DNA of 64,000 bases from a bacterium (GTDB taxonomy: Bacteria > Planctomycetota > UBA1135 > UBA2386). The position numbers and the translations under genes are program-made. The notes beneath the pieces are model-generated. The model was given only the letters and a program-made list of their open reading frames with translations, was not told the DNA's origin and searched no databases. Shown in pieces: positions 56,191 through 64,000 of the stretch (position 1 is the first letter of the stretch; every line of letters begins with the position of its first letter). The stretch spans positions 1-64,000 of the forward strand of contig JANSXC010000027.1 of the NCBI GenBank assembly GCA_024743115.1. Direction: 5' to 3'.

Positions 56191-58560
56191 ATGAGTCGTG
56201 ATCCTCGCCGTCTTCTCCCCGCGTTTCCGGGTTCCTGGCTGCCGTTCTTCGTCACTGGGCTCGGCCTGATCTCGAACCTCGCGGCTCAGGTCGCGGTCGG
56301 AACGGGTGGTGTCGACCCCGACCCCGTGCGCGAACGCGTGGCGCTGCCACCGCCGCACGTCCCGATCCATACGGCTGCGGCCGACTCGGGCGTGGCTTAC
56401 GGAACGTGGGCCGCGGGCCACGACTACAAGGTGTCGTTCCACGACGGCATGACGTTCGTGCCGTACCTCGGCGCGGACTATCCACACAATCAGCCGTGGT
56501 CGTGGCGCACCGTTTCGGTCGCGGTGGGCGGGGTCGAGTTGCTCGAGCCGGCGCGTCAGGTCGGGCGCTGGCACGACGACTATCGCTACGAGTATCGGCT
56601 GGGCACGGTGACCGAGGCGTATGACGTTCGAACCGATGGCCTCGAACAAACGTTCATCGTCGGTGCGTTGCCAGGCGATGGCGACCTCGTCGTTCGTGGC
56701 CGCGTTACCACGGCGTTGCAATCGCCCGATCAGGCGGCGCGGCACGGTGATCTCACGTTCATCGATGCTGCGGGCGATCCGATCATCGGCTACGGCGCGG
56801 CGTTCGTGTTCGATGCGACTGGTCGTCGTTTGCCGATCACTACGGCCCGTCGCGGCGAGGAGATCGAGCTGCGTGTGCCTGCGGCGTGGCTCGCGGAAGC
56901 GACGTTGCCTGTGACGGTCGATCCGCTGCTCACGCGTCGGCAGGTGACCGCGTGGAGCGGTTGGAACATTCGTTCGGTGGACATCGGCCGGGACGATCGG
57001 GCGTCGACCGCGAACGTGATGATCGTGAGTGTCGCCGCGGCGTCGCAGTTCGACGACGACGTCAGCGCGCGGCTCTGCGACGACGACTACACCTCGCGCG
57101 CGCAGGTGTTCCAGGACATCACGACGAGCTGGGATGCCGATGGTGCCTGTTGTGCCTACGTCGCTGGTGGCACGAAATGGGCGATCGTGTTTCGCCGCTA
57201 TTTCTACGGCTCGGGTATCCGCACGAGTCGGCTGCGTGCGCGCGTGCATCAAAGCGGCAACCTCACGAACTCGACGCAGGTCACCCACCTGACCGGAGCG
57301 CAGCCCTACAACGATCTGCGGCCGGATGTTGGCGGCACTCGCCTCGGCAGCACCGGCAGCGCGGCGCTGGTGGTGTTCGAGCGCGAGGACAACTCGGCGC
57401 AGAACGGCAACTGGCGTGGCACGGATTCGACGGACGTCTACGGTGTGTTGCTCGACGTCTCGACGACGGCGGGGACGTTCCTGGCGCCATTCCAGATCGC
57501 CGGATCGACGGTGGACTTCGAGCGACCCAGCGTCAATCAGGAAGGTGATGGTGCCGGGTTCTCGTGGATCACGGTCTTTCAGGCGCACGACAACTCGAAC
57601 GGCGACGATTGGGACGTGCTCGGGCGGCGGATCGACAGCACTGGCACAGTGGCGAACGGCCTTTGGACGTCGGCGCTCGGTGGCAACGGCCTGCGTCATC
57701 AGTTCGCTCCGAAGATCGCCGGGCGCGGCGGCCGATATGCCGTCACGTTCTCGACTGCCGCCGTGGCGTCGACGGTCGCCAACAAGCCCTCGACGACCTC
57801 TGGCGACGAGGTCTGGGTCGAGCGCTTCGATTGGCTCAACGGTGTGAGCGGACCGACCGCGGGGCATCCACCGCAACAGCTGACCTCGAACTCGCAGGTC
57901 ATCTACGAGGCTACGGGGATCGCGTACGATCATCGTTCGAAGTCACACTGGGCGGTCGGCTATCGCCAGCACTACCCGGCGCCAGCGCAGGCGCGGATTG
58001 CGCGCGTCGGTTACACGGGCGCCCGGACGGAGGGTTCCTACGTGATGTACTCGGTGACCGGTGATGTCCCCGGCAGTGTTGCCGTCACGTTCGACGACGA
58101 TCACGACGACTTCCTCTGCGCCTACGGCGTGGGGCGGTCGACGACGGATCCGATCTACGGCCAGACGCTCGAGTATCGGACGCCGACCCTCTGGAGTCGG
58201 GCGGGCACGAGCTGCTCCAACGTCGGCATGAGCTGGGTCGGCCGTCAGCAGATCGGCTCCGAGCTGAGTGGGCCGTTCGTCTACAACGCGCAGTCGACCA
58301 CCGGACACTTTCTGCTCGTATCGCTCGGGACCTCGAGCCAGCCCATCGTCGATCCCGCGGTGGCGGCGGGCTGCAACCTGCTCGTCGACAACGGTGCGGG
58401 ACTGCTCGGGACGATGGCGTTCCGGATCGGGGCCGACGTGTCGTGGCAGCTGCCACTGCCGGAATGGCTGCCGCCCCTGACGTTGCACTTCCAGGACTGG
58501 CTGCTCGACGGCACGACGTTCCGCAGCTCACGACGTTTGACGGTACCAGTGGTGAAGTAG
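56191..58560 (+). CDS. Large secreted protein, paralogue 2 of an unnamed family
   Basis: The 789-residue protein has a signal peptide (about 1-33, ends NLAAQ) and the same full-length layout as the protein at 49602-51929: PIHTA, AYGTWAAG, YKVSFHDGM, DYP, VDPLLTR, VERFDW, YGQTLEY, QQIGSE, and an ending LPEWLPP with HFQDW. Asp-rich segments (FDDDHDDF) may bind calcium. The gene diverges from the kelch gene with 61 bases between; CCGACA occurs twice there, 16 bases apart, on the plus strand. Function unknown. Confidence 0.8.
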   Translation: MSRDPRRLLPAFPGSWLPFFVTGLGLISNLAAQVAVGTGGVDPDPVRERVALPPPHVPIHTAAADSGVAYGTWAAGHDYKVSFHDGMTFVPYLGADYPHNQPWSWRTVSVAVGGVELLEPARQVGRWHDDYRYEYRLGTVTEAYDVRTDGLEQTFIVGALPGDGDLVVRGRVTTALQSPDQAARHGDLTFIDAAGDPIIGYGAAFVFDATGRRLPITTARRGEEIELRVPAAWLAEATLPVTVDPLLTRRQVTAWSGWNIRSVDIGRDDRASTANVMIVSVAAASQFDDDVSARLCDDDYTSRAQVFQDITTSWDADGACCAYVAGGTKWAIVFRRYFYGSGIRTSRLRARVHQSGNLTNSTQVTHLTGAQPYNDLRPDVGGTRLGSTGSAALVVFEREDNSAQNGNWRGTDSTDVYGVLLDVSTTAGTFLAPFQIAGSTVDFERPSVNQEGDGAGFSWITVFQAHDNSNGDDWDVLGRRIDSTGTVANGLWTSALGGNGLRHQFAPKIAGRGGRYAVTFSTAAVASTVANKPSTTSGDEVWVERFDWLNGVSGPTAGHPPQQLTSNSQVIYEATGIAYDHRSKSHWAVGYRQHYPAPAQARIARVGYTGARTEGSYVMYSVTGDVPGSVAVTFDDDHDDFLCAYGVGRSTTDPIYGQTLEYRTPTLWSRAGTSCSNVGMSWVGRQQIGSELSGPFVYNAQSTTGHFLLVSLGTSSQPIVDPAVAAGCNLLVDNGAGLLGTMAFRIGADVSWQLPLPEWLPPLTLHFQDWLLDGTTFRSSRRLTVPVVK

Positions 58561-58607
58561 CCCGAAACGGCCATCGCACGGCGGGGGACGGACCGTAACC
58601 TGCCCCG

Positions 58608-60635
58608 ATGGTCCGCATGCGCATCGCCCTCACGTTGCCGTTGCTCGCCGCGTCCGTCCTGGCGCAGAGCGAGCTGTCCGGTACTCGCCCGAACATCCTG
58701 TTCATCTTCAGCGACGATCATGCGGCGCACGCGATCAGCGCCTACGGCTCGAAGATCAACAAGACGCCGAACATCGACCGGATCGCGGCGGGCGGCGTGT
58801 TGTTCCGCAACAATTTCTGCGGCAACTCGATCTGTGGTCCGTCGCGTGCCACGATCCCGACGGGCAAGCACAGCCACAGCAACGGCTTCATGCGGAACGG
58901 CAACACGTTCGATCCGGCGCAGCCGACGATGCCGAAGATGCTGCAGGCGGCGGGCTACCAGACCGCGATGATCGGCAAGTGGCACCTCCAGTCGGCGCCG
59001 CGTGGCTTCGATCACTGGATCGTGCTGCCCGGGCAGGGGCAGTACTACAACCCCGACTTCAAGACGCCCGAGGGTCGCAAGCGCATCGAGGGGCATGCGA
59101 CGAACATCACGACGGATCTCGCGGTCGAGTGGCTCGATGGGCGCAATCCCGACAAGCCGTTCCTGCTGATGTGCCAGCACAAGGCGCCGCATCGCAACTG
59201 GATGCCGGCGCCCGAGGATCTCGAGCTGTTCGCGGGTGAAGACTTGCCCGTGCCGCCGACGTTGTTCGACGACTACGAGGGTCGCACGGCTGCGGCCCAG
59301 GCGCAGGAGATGACCCTCGTGCGTCACATGTACCTGCACTACGACCTCGTGGTGCCGCCGACCGAAGCGGCGCGCGCGGCGGGGCTGAAGGGGCCCGACC
59401 GTAGCTGGGACAACATGATGAAGCGGCTGACTCCCGAGCAGCGCAAGAAGTGGGATGCCGCATTCGGTGCCGAGAACCGCGCGTTCCTGGCCAACGAGCC
59501 GCAGGGCCGTGACCGGCTGCTGTGGTACTACCAGCGCTACATCAAGAACTACCTGCGCTGCATCAACGGCGTCGACCGCAGCGTCGGTCGGTTGCTCGAC
59601 TGGCTCGACCGGCATCCCGAGGTCAAGCGCAATACGATCGTCATCTACAGCTCCGATCAGGGCTTCTACCTCGGCGACCACGGCTGGTACGACAAGCGCT
59701 GGATGTACGAAGAGAGCTTCCGGATGCCGCTCGTGATGCAGTGGCCCGGTCGGCTGCCCGCCGGCAAGGAGGTCGGTGAGCTGGCGCAGAACATCGACTT
59801 TGCGCCGACGTTCCTCGATCTCGCGGGCCTGGATACGCCCGGCGACATGCACGGCACGAGCCTCGTGCCACTCCTGGGTGAGGAGGCGCCGACCGATTGG
59901 CGTGACGCGCTCTACTACCACTATTACGAATCGCACGCGGTGCACATGGTGCCTGCGCACTACGGGGTCCGCACCGCGCGCTACAAGTTGATTCGGTATT
60001 ACGAGCCGCAATGGGACGAGTACGAGTTGTTCGACCTCGAGAAGGATCCCGACGAACTGCGCAATGCCTACGAAGACCCGGCGTACGCGAGCGTCGTCGT
60101 CGATCTGAAGCGGCGACTGGCGGAGCTGCGTGAGCAATACGGTGACGACACCGGCACGCTCGGCGATTTCGACGTGACCGCCGGGATCGCGCGCGTGGTC
60201 CACGAGGGCCAGGGGCTGCGGGTGTGGGCCAACACCGCGGGGGGCTATCTGCTCGAAGCCGGCAAGCCGGCCGGCACGAAGTTCTCGACGACGATGACGC
60301 CCGTTCGGGGTCGGCAACGCACCAACGGGTTCGTGATCGCGAGCGGTGGTGATCCACGCCGCGACCTCGTGCGAGCTGGAGTGGAGTTCCAGAACAAGCA
60401 GCTGACGATCATCGGTCCGGGTGGGTTCCGGAAACGCAAGAGCGTGCCGATCGAATGGGACGGTGGGCCGGTCGAGATCACGATGCACGTGGATCTCGAG
60501 GAGCGCCAGGTCGTCGCCTCGGCCGCGGGCAAGCAACTGCGGGTGCCGTTGCCGCCGAACTGGCAGGAGCTGACGGCCTACGGCTACGGCGCCGGCAACG
60601 CGGAGACGATCTTCACGCCGCTCCGCATCGAGTAG
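58608..60635 (+). CDS. Secreted type I sulfatase
   Basis: It hydrolyses sulphate esters, probably of algal or other sulphated polysaccharides as in many marine planctomycetes. In 675 residues there is a signal peptide (about 1-20), metal-binding Asp36 and Asp37 (FSDDHA), and the C-x-P-S-R signature with Cys76 (ICGPSRAT), the residue converted to formylglycine. GKWHL, HKAPH and YSSDQGFYLGDHG follow as further catalytic motifs. After about residue 510 an extra beta domain (about 170 residues) is present. It converges with the kinase gene, only 5 bases apart. A true FGE must be encoded elsewhere. Confidence 0.95.
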   Translation: MVRMRIALTLPLLAASVLAQSELSGTRPNILFIFSDDHAAHAISAYGSKINKTPNIDRIAAGGVLFRNNFCGNSICGPSRATIPTGKHSHSNGFMRNGNTFDPAQPTMPKMLQAAGYQTAMIGKWHLQSAPRGFDHWIVLPGQGQYYNPDFKTPEGRKRIEGHATNITTDLAVEWLDGRNPDKPFLLMCQHKAPHRNWMPAPEDLELFAGEDLPVPPTLFDDYEGRTAAAQAQEMTLVRHMYLHYDLVVPPTEAARAAGLKGPDRSWDNMMKRLTPEQRKKWDAAFGAENRAFLANEPQGRDRLLWYYQRYIKNYLRCINGVDRSVGRLLDWLDRHPEVKRNTIVIYSSDQGFYLGDHGWYDKRWMYEESFRMPLVMQWPGRLPAGKEVGELAQNIDFAPTFLDLAGLDTPGDMHGTSLVPLLGEEAPTDWRDALYYHYYESHAVHMVPAHYGVRTARYKLIRYYEPQWDEYELFDLEKDPDELRNAYEDPAYASVVVDLKRRLAELREQYGDDTGTLGDFDVTAGIARVVHEGQGLRVWANTAGGYLLEAGKPAGTKFSTTMTPVRGRQRTNGFVIASGGDPRRDLVRAGVEFQNKQLTIIGPGGFRKRKSVPIEWDGGPVEITMHVDLEERQVVASAAGKQLRVPLPPNWQELTAYGYGAGNAETIFTPLRIE

Positions 60636-60640
60636 TCACC

Positions 60641-63256
60641 TCATCGCTTCGTGGCTGCCGCGTCGAGTTCCGCGACCCGGGCGACGGCCGCGCGAGTCTC
60701 GGGGTGATCGTCCCCGAGCGCGCTGCGGATCCGGGGCAGCGATTGGCGTAGCAGTGGCGCCGCGTCCTCGAGCCGGTCGAGGCGCAGGAGGCAGTGACCC
60801 AAAGCGCTCTCGGTCGTTGCGACCCGAGCGTTGGTCGCGCCGTAGATCTTCTTGCGACTCGCGAGCGCCGCCCGCAGGTGGCCCTCTGCCGTGGCGGCGT
60901 CGCCGTTGCCTGTCAGCGCTCGCCCGAGCAGGACCTGCGAGCCGGCGATCTCGGGGTGGCCCGCGGGCAGTTTGGCCGCGAGGATCTTCAGTGCATCCTG
61001 GAGCGGCGCGATGGCGGCACTCCAGCGCTCCTGCTGCAGGCGCAGGTATGCCAGGCCTTGGAGCGCCTGCGCGACCTGAACCGCGTCGTCACCGAAGTTC
61101 TCGCGCCGGATCGCGATGCCGGTCTCGAATGCCCGTTCGGCGGCTTCGTGTTTGCCGAGTTCGACATAGAAGAACCCGAGCTTGAGCTCGGCGTTGCTGA
61201 CGTCGGGGGAGCGCGCGCCACGCAGTTCGGCGAGCTGGTCGCGGGCGCCGCGGAACATCGCTTCCGCTTCGTCGAACCGTTTCTCGGCCTGCAGCCACAG
61301 CCCGTAGTTGTTGCGGGTGCGGGCCGCGAGCGGATGCGCGCTCGTCAGTTGCCGGTCGAACACCGCAATCGCGCTGCGCCAGTACTTCCCGGCCGCGTCG
61401 CTCTCGCCGCGCTGCCAGCTCAACGTGCCGAGTGCTGCGTTGGCCTCGGCCAGCGCGAGCTTCTTCGTCGGGATGCGGGCGCCGAGTTCGACCGCGCGCA
61501 CGAGGCTCTGCTCGGCCGCGTCGAACTGCTTCTGCTGGAGCAGATAGCTGCCGTGACGAGCCCACGCGGCGACGCCCTCACCGGACTCGATCGCGCCGAT
61601 CGCGGTCAGGATCGCGATGGCTTTCTCGACATGATCGATCGCGCCGGCGGCATCCCCGCGATCGCCGTGCGCAGCGCCGAGCAACAGCTCGAGATCTGCG
61701 CGGTCACGGCGGCGGTCGCCCGCGAGTTGGGGCAGGATCGCGAGGGCCTGCTCGAGCTGATGCTCGGCATCGGCCGAACGGCCGAGTCCGCGGTAGGTCG
61801 CGCCGACCTGACGATGCAGTCGCATGCGGACGTCGGCGCGCACGACTTCGCCGCTCTCGAGTCGCGTCGCGACGCCGTCCATGATCTCGCTGACGGTGAC
61901 GTCGCGCTGCTCGACGAACGGGTTTGCCGCGCGCAGCGCGTGCTCCAGGATCGCCAGGGTCTCGTTCGCCGCGTCGCGTTCGCCGGTGGCCTCGTCGGCA
62001 CGATGCGACGCCTCGACTGCGAACATCGAGCTCACGGCGGCGGCGCCTGCGAGCACGATCGCGATCACCGAGGCTGCGACGAACAGCGTCCGGTGGCGGC
62101 GTGCGAAGAGCCGTAGGTGATAGCTCAGGCTCGGCGGCCGTGCGGTCACGGGCTCGCTCCGCAGAAAGCGGTCGATGTCCGCGGCGAGGGCCGCGGCGCT
62201 CGGGTAACGGCGCTGCGGTTCTTTCTCCAGCGCCTTCAGCGTGATCGCTTCGAGGTCGGCGGGCAGTTCGGGGGCGCGGCGCGGTGCCGCGTCGATCACC
62301 ACGCGCAGGGCCGCGGGAATCGGCAGCCCGGCGGTCGCGTATGGCAGGCGACCCGTCATCAGTTCGTAGAGCATCACTCCGAGCGCGTAGGTGTCGGTAC
62401 GGGCGTCGACGGCACCCGGTTCGCCGCGGCACTGCTCAGGGCTCATGTAGGCGAGCGTGCCGATGAGCTCGCCTGCCGTCGTCTTCATGACCGCGTCGTC
62501 CGCGGCCGCTACGTGGGCGACGCCGTAGTCGATGAACTTGGGCTGGCCGGATTCGGAGACCAGCACGTTGCCGGGCTTGAGGTCGCGGTGCACCACGCCC
62601 TTGTCGTGACCGTGCTGCACGGCATCGCAGATCGTGCGGAAGAGTTCCAGGCGTTCTTGCTGCGTACGACGTTCGCGCTGGCACCAGGAGGTCAGCGGCA
62701 GGGCACCCGGCACGAGTTCCATCGCGAACCACGGCAGCGTGCTGCCGGCTTCGACATGCGTGCCGGCGGCGTAGACCTGCGCGATGCCCGGATGCTGCAA
62801 GCGCGCGAGGATCTCGGCTTCGGCGCGGAAGCGTTGCGCGGTGGAATCCGGCATCGCGAGCGAGTGCAGGACTTTGAGTGCGACCGTGCGGTGTGGGGAT
62901 TCCTGGCGCGCTTCGTAGACCGTGCCCATGCCGCCGGCGCCGAGTCGCCGGCCGACGCGATACTCGTCGATGCGCTCAGGAGCGCCATGTTGCCCGATCG
63001 GCGATTGCAGGAACGACTCGCCGCCGGTGACTGCGTCGTGAGCGGCGGTGTTGTCGGCGTGAGCCAGCAGGTCGTCGACTTCGGCGCGCAGCTCCGGGTC
63101 GCCACACTCCGCTTCGAGGAAGGCGAGCCGTTCGCCGGCCGGGAGTTCGCTGACTGCGGCGAAGAGCCGCTTGAGCTCGCGCCACGGTTCGGCGGCTGGC
63201 CGAGATTGAGCGTCCGCCGGCTGACGGGCGGGACCGTCGGGTGGATTCATCGCCAT
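60641..63256 (-). CDS. Membrane Ser/Thr protein kinase with TPR region
   Basis: The 871-residue protein has a leader domain (25-70, typical for kinases paired with planctomycete ECF sigma factors), then a PknB-like kinase domain (97-370): GAGGMG (107-111), Lys128 (VALK), HRDLKPGN (223-230), DYG at 243-245 in place of DFG, and GTLAYMSPEQ. One membrane segment (about 391-412) is followed by about 450 residues of TPR-like helical repeats (TYRGLGRSADAEHQLEQAL, VELGKHEAAERAFETGI and others), placing the repeats outside. It follows the sigma gene by 12 bases, so the pair probably forms one signalling unit. Confidence 0.93.
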   Translation of the reverse strand: MAMNPPDGPARQPADAQSRPAAEPWRELKRLFAAVSELPAGERLAFLEAECGDPELRAEVDDLLAHADNTAAHDAVTGGESFLQSPIGQHGAPERIDEYRVGRRLGAGGMGTVYEARQESPHRTVALKVLHSLAMPDSTAQRFRAEAEILARLQHPGIAQVYAAGTHVEAGSTLPWFAMELVPGALPLTSWCQRERRTQQERLELFRTICDAVQHGHDKGVVHRDLKPGNVLVSESGQPKFIDYGVAHVAAADDAVMKTTAGELIGTLAYMSPEQCRGEPGAVDARTDTYALGVMLYELMTGRLPYATAGLPIPAALRVVIDAAPRRAPELPADLEAITLKALEKEPQRRYPSAAALAADIDRFLRSEPVTARPPSLSYHLRLFARRHRTLFVAASVIAIVLAGAAAVSSMFAVEASHRADEATGERDAANETLAILEHALRAANPFVEQRDVTVSEIMDGVATRLESGEVVRADVRMRLHRQVGATYRGLGRSADAEHQLEQALAILPQLAGDRRRDRADLELLLGAAHGDRGDAAGAIDHVEKAIAILTAIGAIESGEGVAAWARHGSYLLQQKQFDAAEQSLVRAVELGARIPTKKLALAEANAALGTLSWQRGESDAAGKYWRSAIAVFDRQLTSAHPLAARTRNNYGLWLQAEKRFDEAEAMFRGARDQLAELRGARSPDVSNAELKLGFFYVELGKHEAAERAFETGIAIRRENFGDDAVQVAQALQGLAYLRLQQERWSAAIAPLQDALKILAAKLPAGHPEIAGSQVLLGRALTGNGDAATAEGHLRAALASRKKIYGATNARVATTESALGHCLLRLDRLEDAAPLLRQSLPRIRSALGDDHPETRAAVARVAELDAAATKR

Positions 63257-63268
63257 GGCCGTCAGGAC

Positions 63269-63838
63269 TCAGGCCGTCAGTTCGCGTCGCAGCCACGCGC
63301 GGGCGAGGGACCAATCGCGTTCGCACGTGCGCAGTCCGATGCCCAGCGCGTTCGACGTTTCCTGTGGGTCGAGCCCCGCGAAGAACCGCAGTTCGACGAT
63401 ACGGGCCATGCGCTCGTCGCGCTCGGACAGGCGGTCGAGGGCTTCGTCGAGCGCGAGCAGGTCGATCGCGTTGTTCTCGAAGCGCAGAACGGTCTCGTCG
63501 AGCGCGTGTCGCTGACCGCCGTCGCGCTTCTGCCGCCCCTTGGTCCGCGCGTGATCGACGAGGATCCGGCGCATGGCCTGCGCGGCGACCGCGAGGAACT
63601 GCGTGCGGTCCTCGATCGCGACCGAGCGCTGCTGGCAGAGCTTGAACCATGCCTCGTTGACGAGCGCTGTCGGCTGCAGCGTGTGGTCGAGCCGTTCCCG
63701 GTCGAGCAGGTGCGCCGCGATGCCGCGCAGTTCTCGCAAAACGATGGTGAAGGCCGCCTCGAACGCCGACCGGTCACCAGCCCGCGCGGCGGCGAGCAAC
63801 CGGGTTACGTCGTGGGTGGGTTCTGCAGACGGGTCCAT
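63269..63838 (-). CDS. ECF-type sigma factor (planctomycete-type, TIGR02999-like)
   Basis: It directs RNA polymerase to a regulon under signal control. The 189-residue protein from MDPSAEPTHDVTRLL has the family sequences: HDVTRLLAAARAGDRSAFE, LRELRGIAAHLLDRERLDHTLQPTALVNEAW (region 2, about 30-65), AMRRILVDHARTKGRQKRDGG, then region 4 LDRLSERDERMARIVELRFFAGLDPQETSNALG. No anti-sigma factor is adjacent; the following membrane kinase is the likely regulator. The ATG at 63838 fits the family; an upstream ATG 84 bases earlier adds unlike sequence. No clear promoter was found in 63839-64000. Confidence 0.93.
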   Translation of the reverse strand: MDPSAEPTHDVTRLLAAARAGDRSAFEAAFTIVLRELRGIAAHLLDRERLDHTLQPTALVNEAWFKLCQQRSVAIEDRTQFLAVAAQAMRRILVDHARTKGRQKRDGGQRHALDETVLRFENNAIDLLALDEALDRLSERDERMARIVELRFFAGLDPQETSNALGIGLRTCERDWSLARAWLRRELTA

Positions 63839-64000
63839 CCTGCCGCTGATTCTCCCGTCGTCACCGCAGACGGCAAGTGGGCGGACGGGCCCGTCAGCGC
63901 GGTCGTGGACCGAGTGGCCCATACGGCGGGGATCTCCGTGCCCCGGCGTAGCCCACGCGCGTGCGCGACCGATGAAATGGCGGTTGACAAGTCCGGTGAC

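Noticed and set aside
63839..64000. Small gene or promoter upstream of the ECF sigma factor
   Set aside because: An open frame of 61 codons on the minus strand has no ribosome site or recognisable product, and no convincing -35/-10 pair was found.

Overview
The window is about 64 kb of high-GC DNA packed with genes on both strands; no gap between genes exceeds 250 bases. Gene content points to a member of the Planctomycetota, probably a flagellated one. The signs are many secreted proteins of planctomycete type (FG-GAP, kelch, large repeat-poor exoproteins), a type I sulfatase, a SUMF1-domain lipoprotein, a TPR-bearing Ser/Thr kinase next to an ECF sigma factor of the type common in planctomycetes, SGNH hydrolases and a complete flagellar export-gate operon. 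No tRNA, rRNA, CRISPR array, insertion sequence or prophage was recognised.

Layout. 1-6045: flagellar export operon read leftwards, fliO-fliP-fliQ-fliR-flhB-flhA-flhF, with a good sigma-54-type promoter in front of fliO. It breaks off at the left edge, where bases 1-142 form a perfect palindrome inside flhF, most likely an assembly fold-back. 6177-8344: ABC-2 exporter pair. 8441-13717: three secreted proteins, the last an FG-GAP protein. 13823-16088: an HtrA-like protease and an orphan adenine methyltransferase. 16123-22893: a seven-gene envelope export operon (Cys-rich secreted protein, TolC-like, membrane-fusion protein, ATPase, two FtsX-type permeases, lipoprotein). 23000-26198: an M14 metallopeptidase and a hypoxanthine-DNA-glycosylase-like protein. 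26227-33200: two hybrid histidine kinases, a nitroreductase and HtpG. 33273-38056: Bax-inhibitor-1-like protein, AftB-like GT-C enzyme, SUMF1 lipoprotein and SGNH hydrolase. 38076-42455: housekeeping genes (polyphosphate-glucokinase-like ROK kinase, RNase Z-like hydrolase, DTW-domain protein, MobA, DUF971 and one unknown). 42475-49475: glyQ and glyS in one leftward run, separated by an ABC-2 exporter, a small membrane protein and a secreted protein. 49602-58560: an exoprotein island holding two large paralogues, an ExbD-like secreted protein, a MATE/ANKH-like transporter and a kelch protein. 58608-63838: sulfatase, then an ECF sigma factor and kinase pair.

How the parts fit. Much of the window serves the cell envelope: flagellar export, three ABC export systems and about ten secreted or lipid-anchored proteins. 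Five secreted proteins end in a similar short beta-type segment (Pro-hydrophobic-Pro, then Leu, then often a Gln about nine residues on), which suggests a shared C-terminal module. The strongest leads are this module, the paired large exoproteins, the mixed Lol/MacAB-style export operon with its Cys-rich first gene, the SUMF1 protein without catalytic cysteines, and the mycobacterial-like GT-C enzyme. I did not find a clearly novel defence or mobile system. Start codons were chosen by homology, spacing and 4-base overlaps and several remain uncertain.
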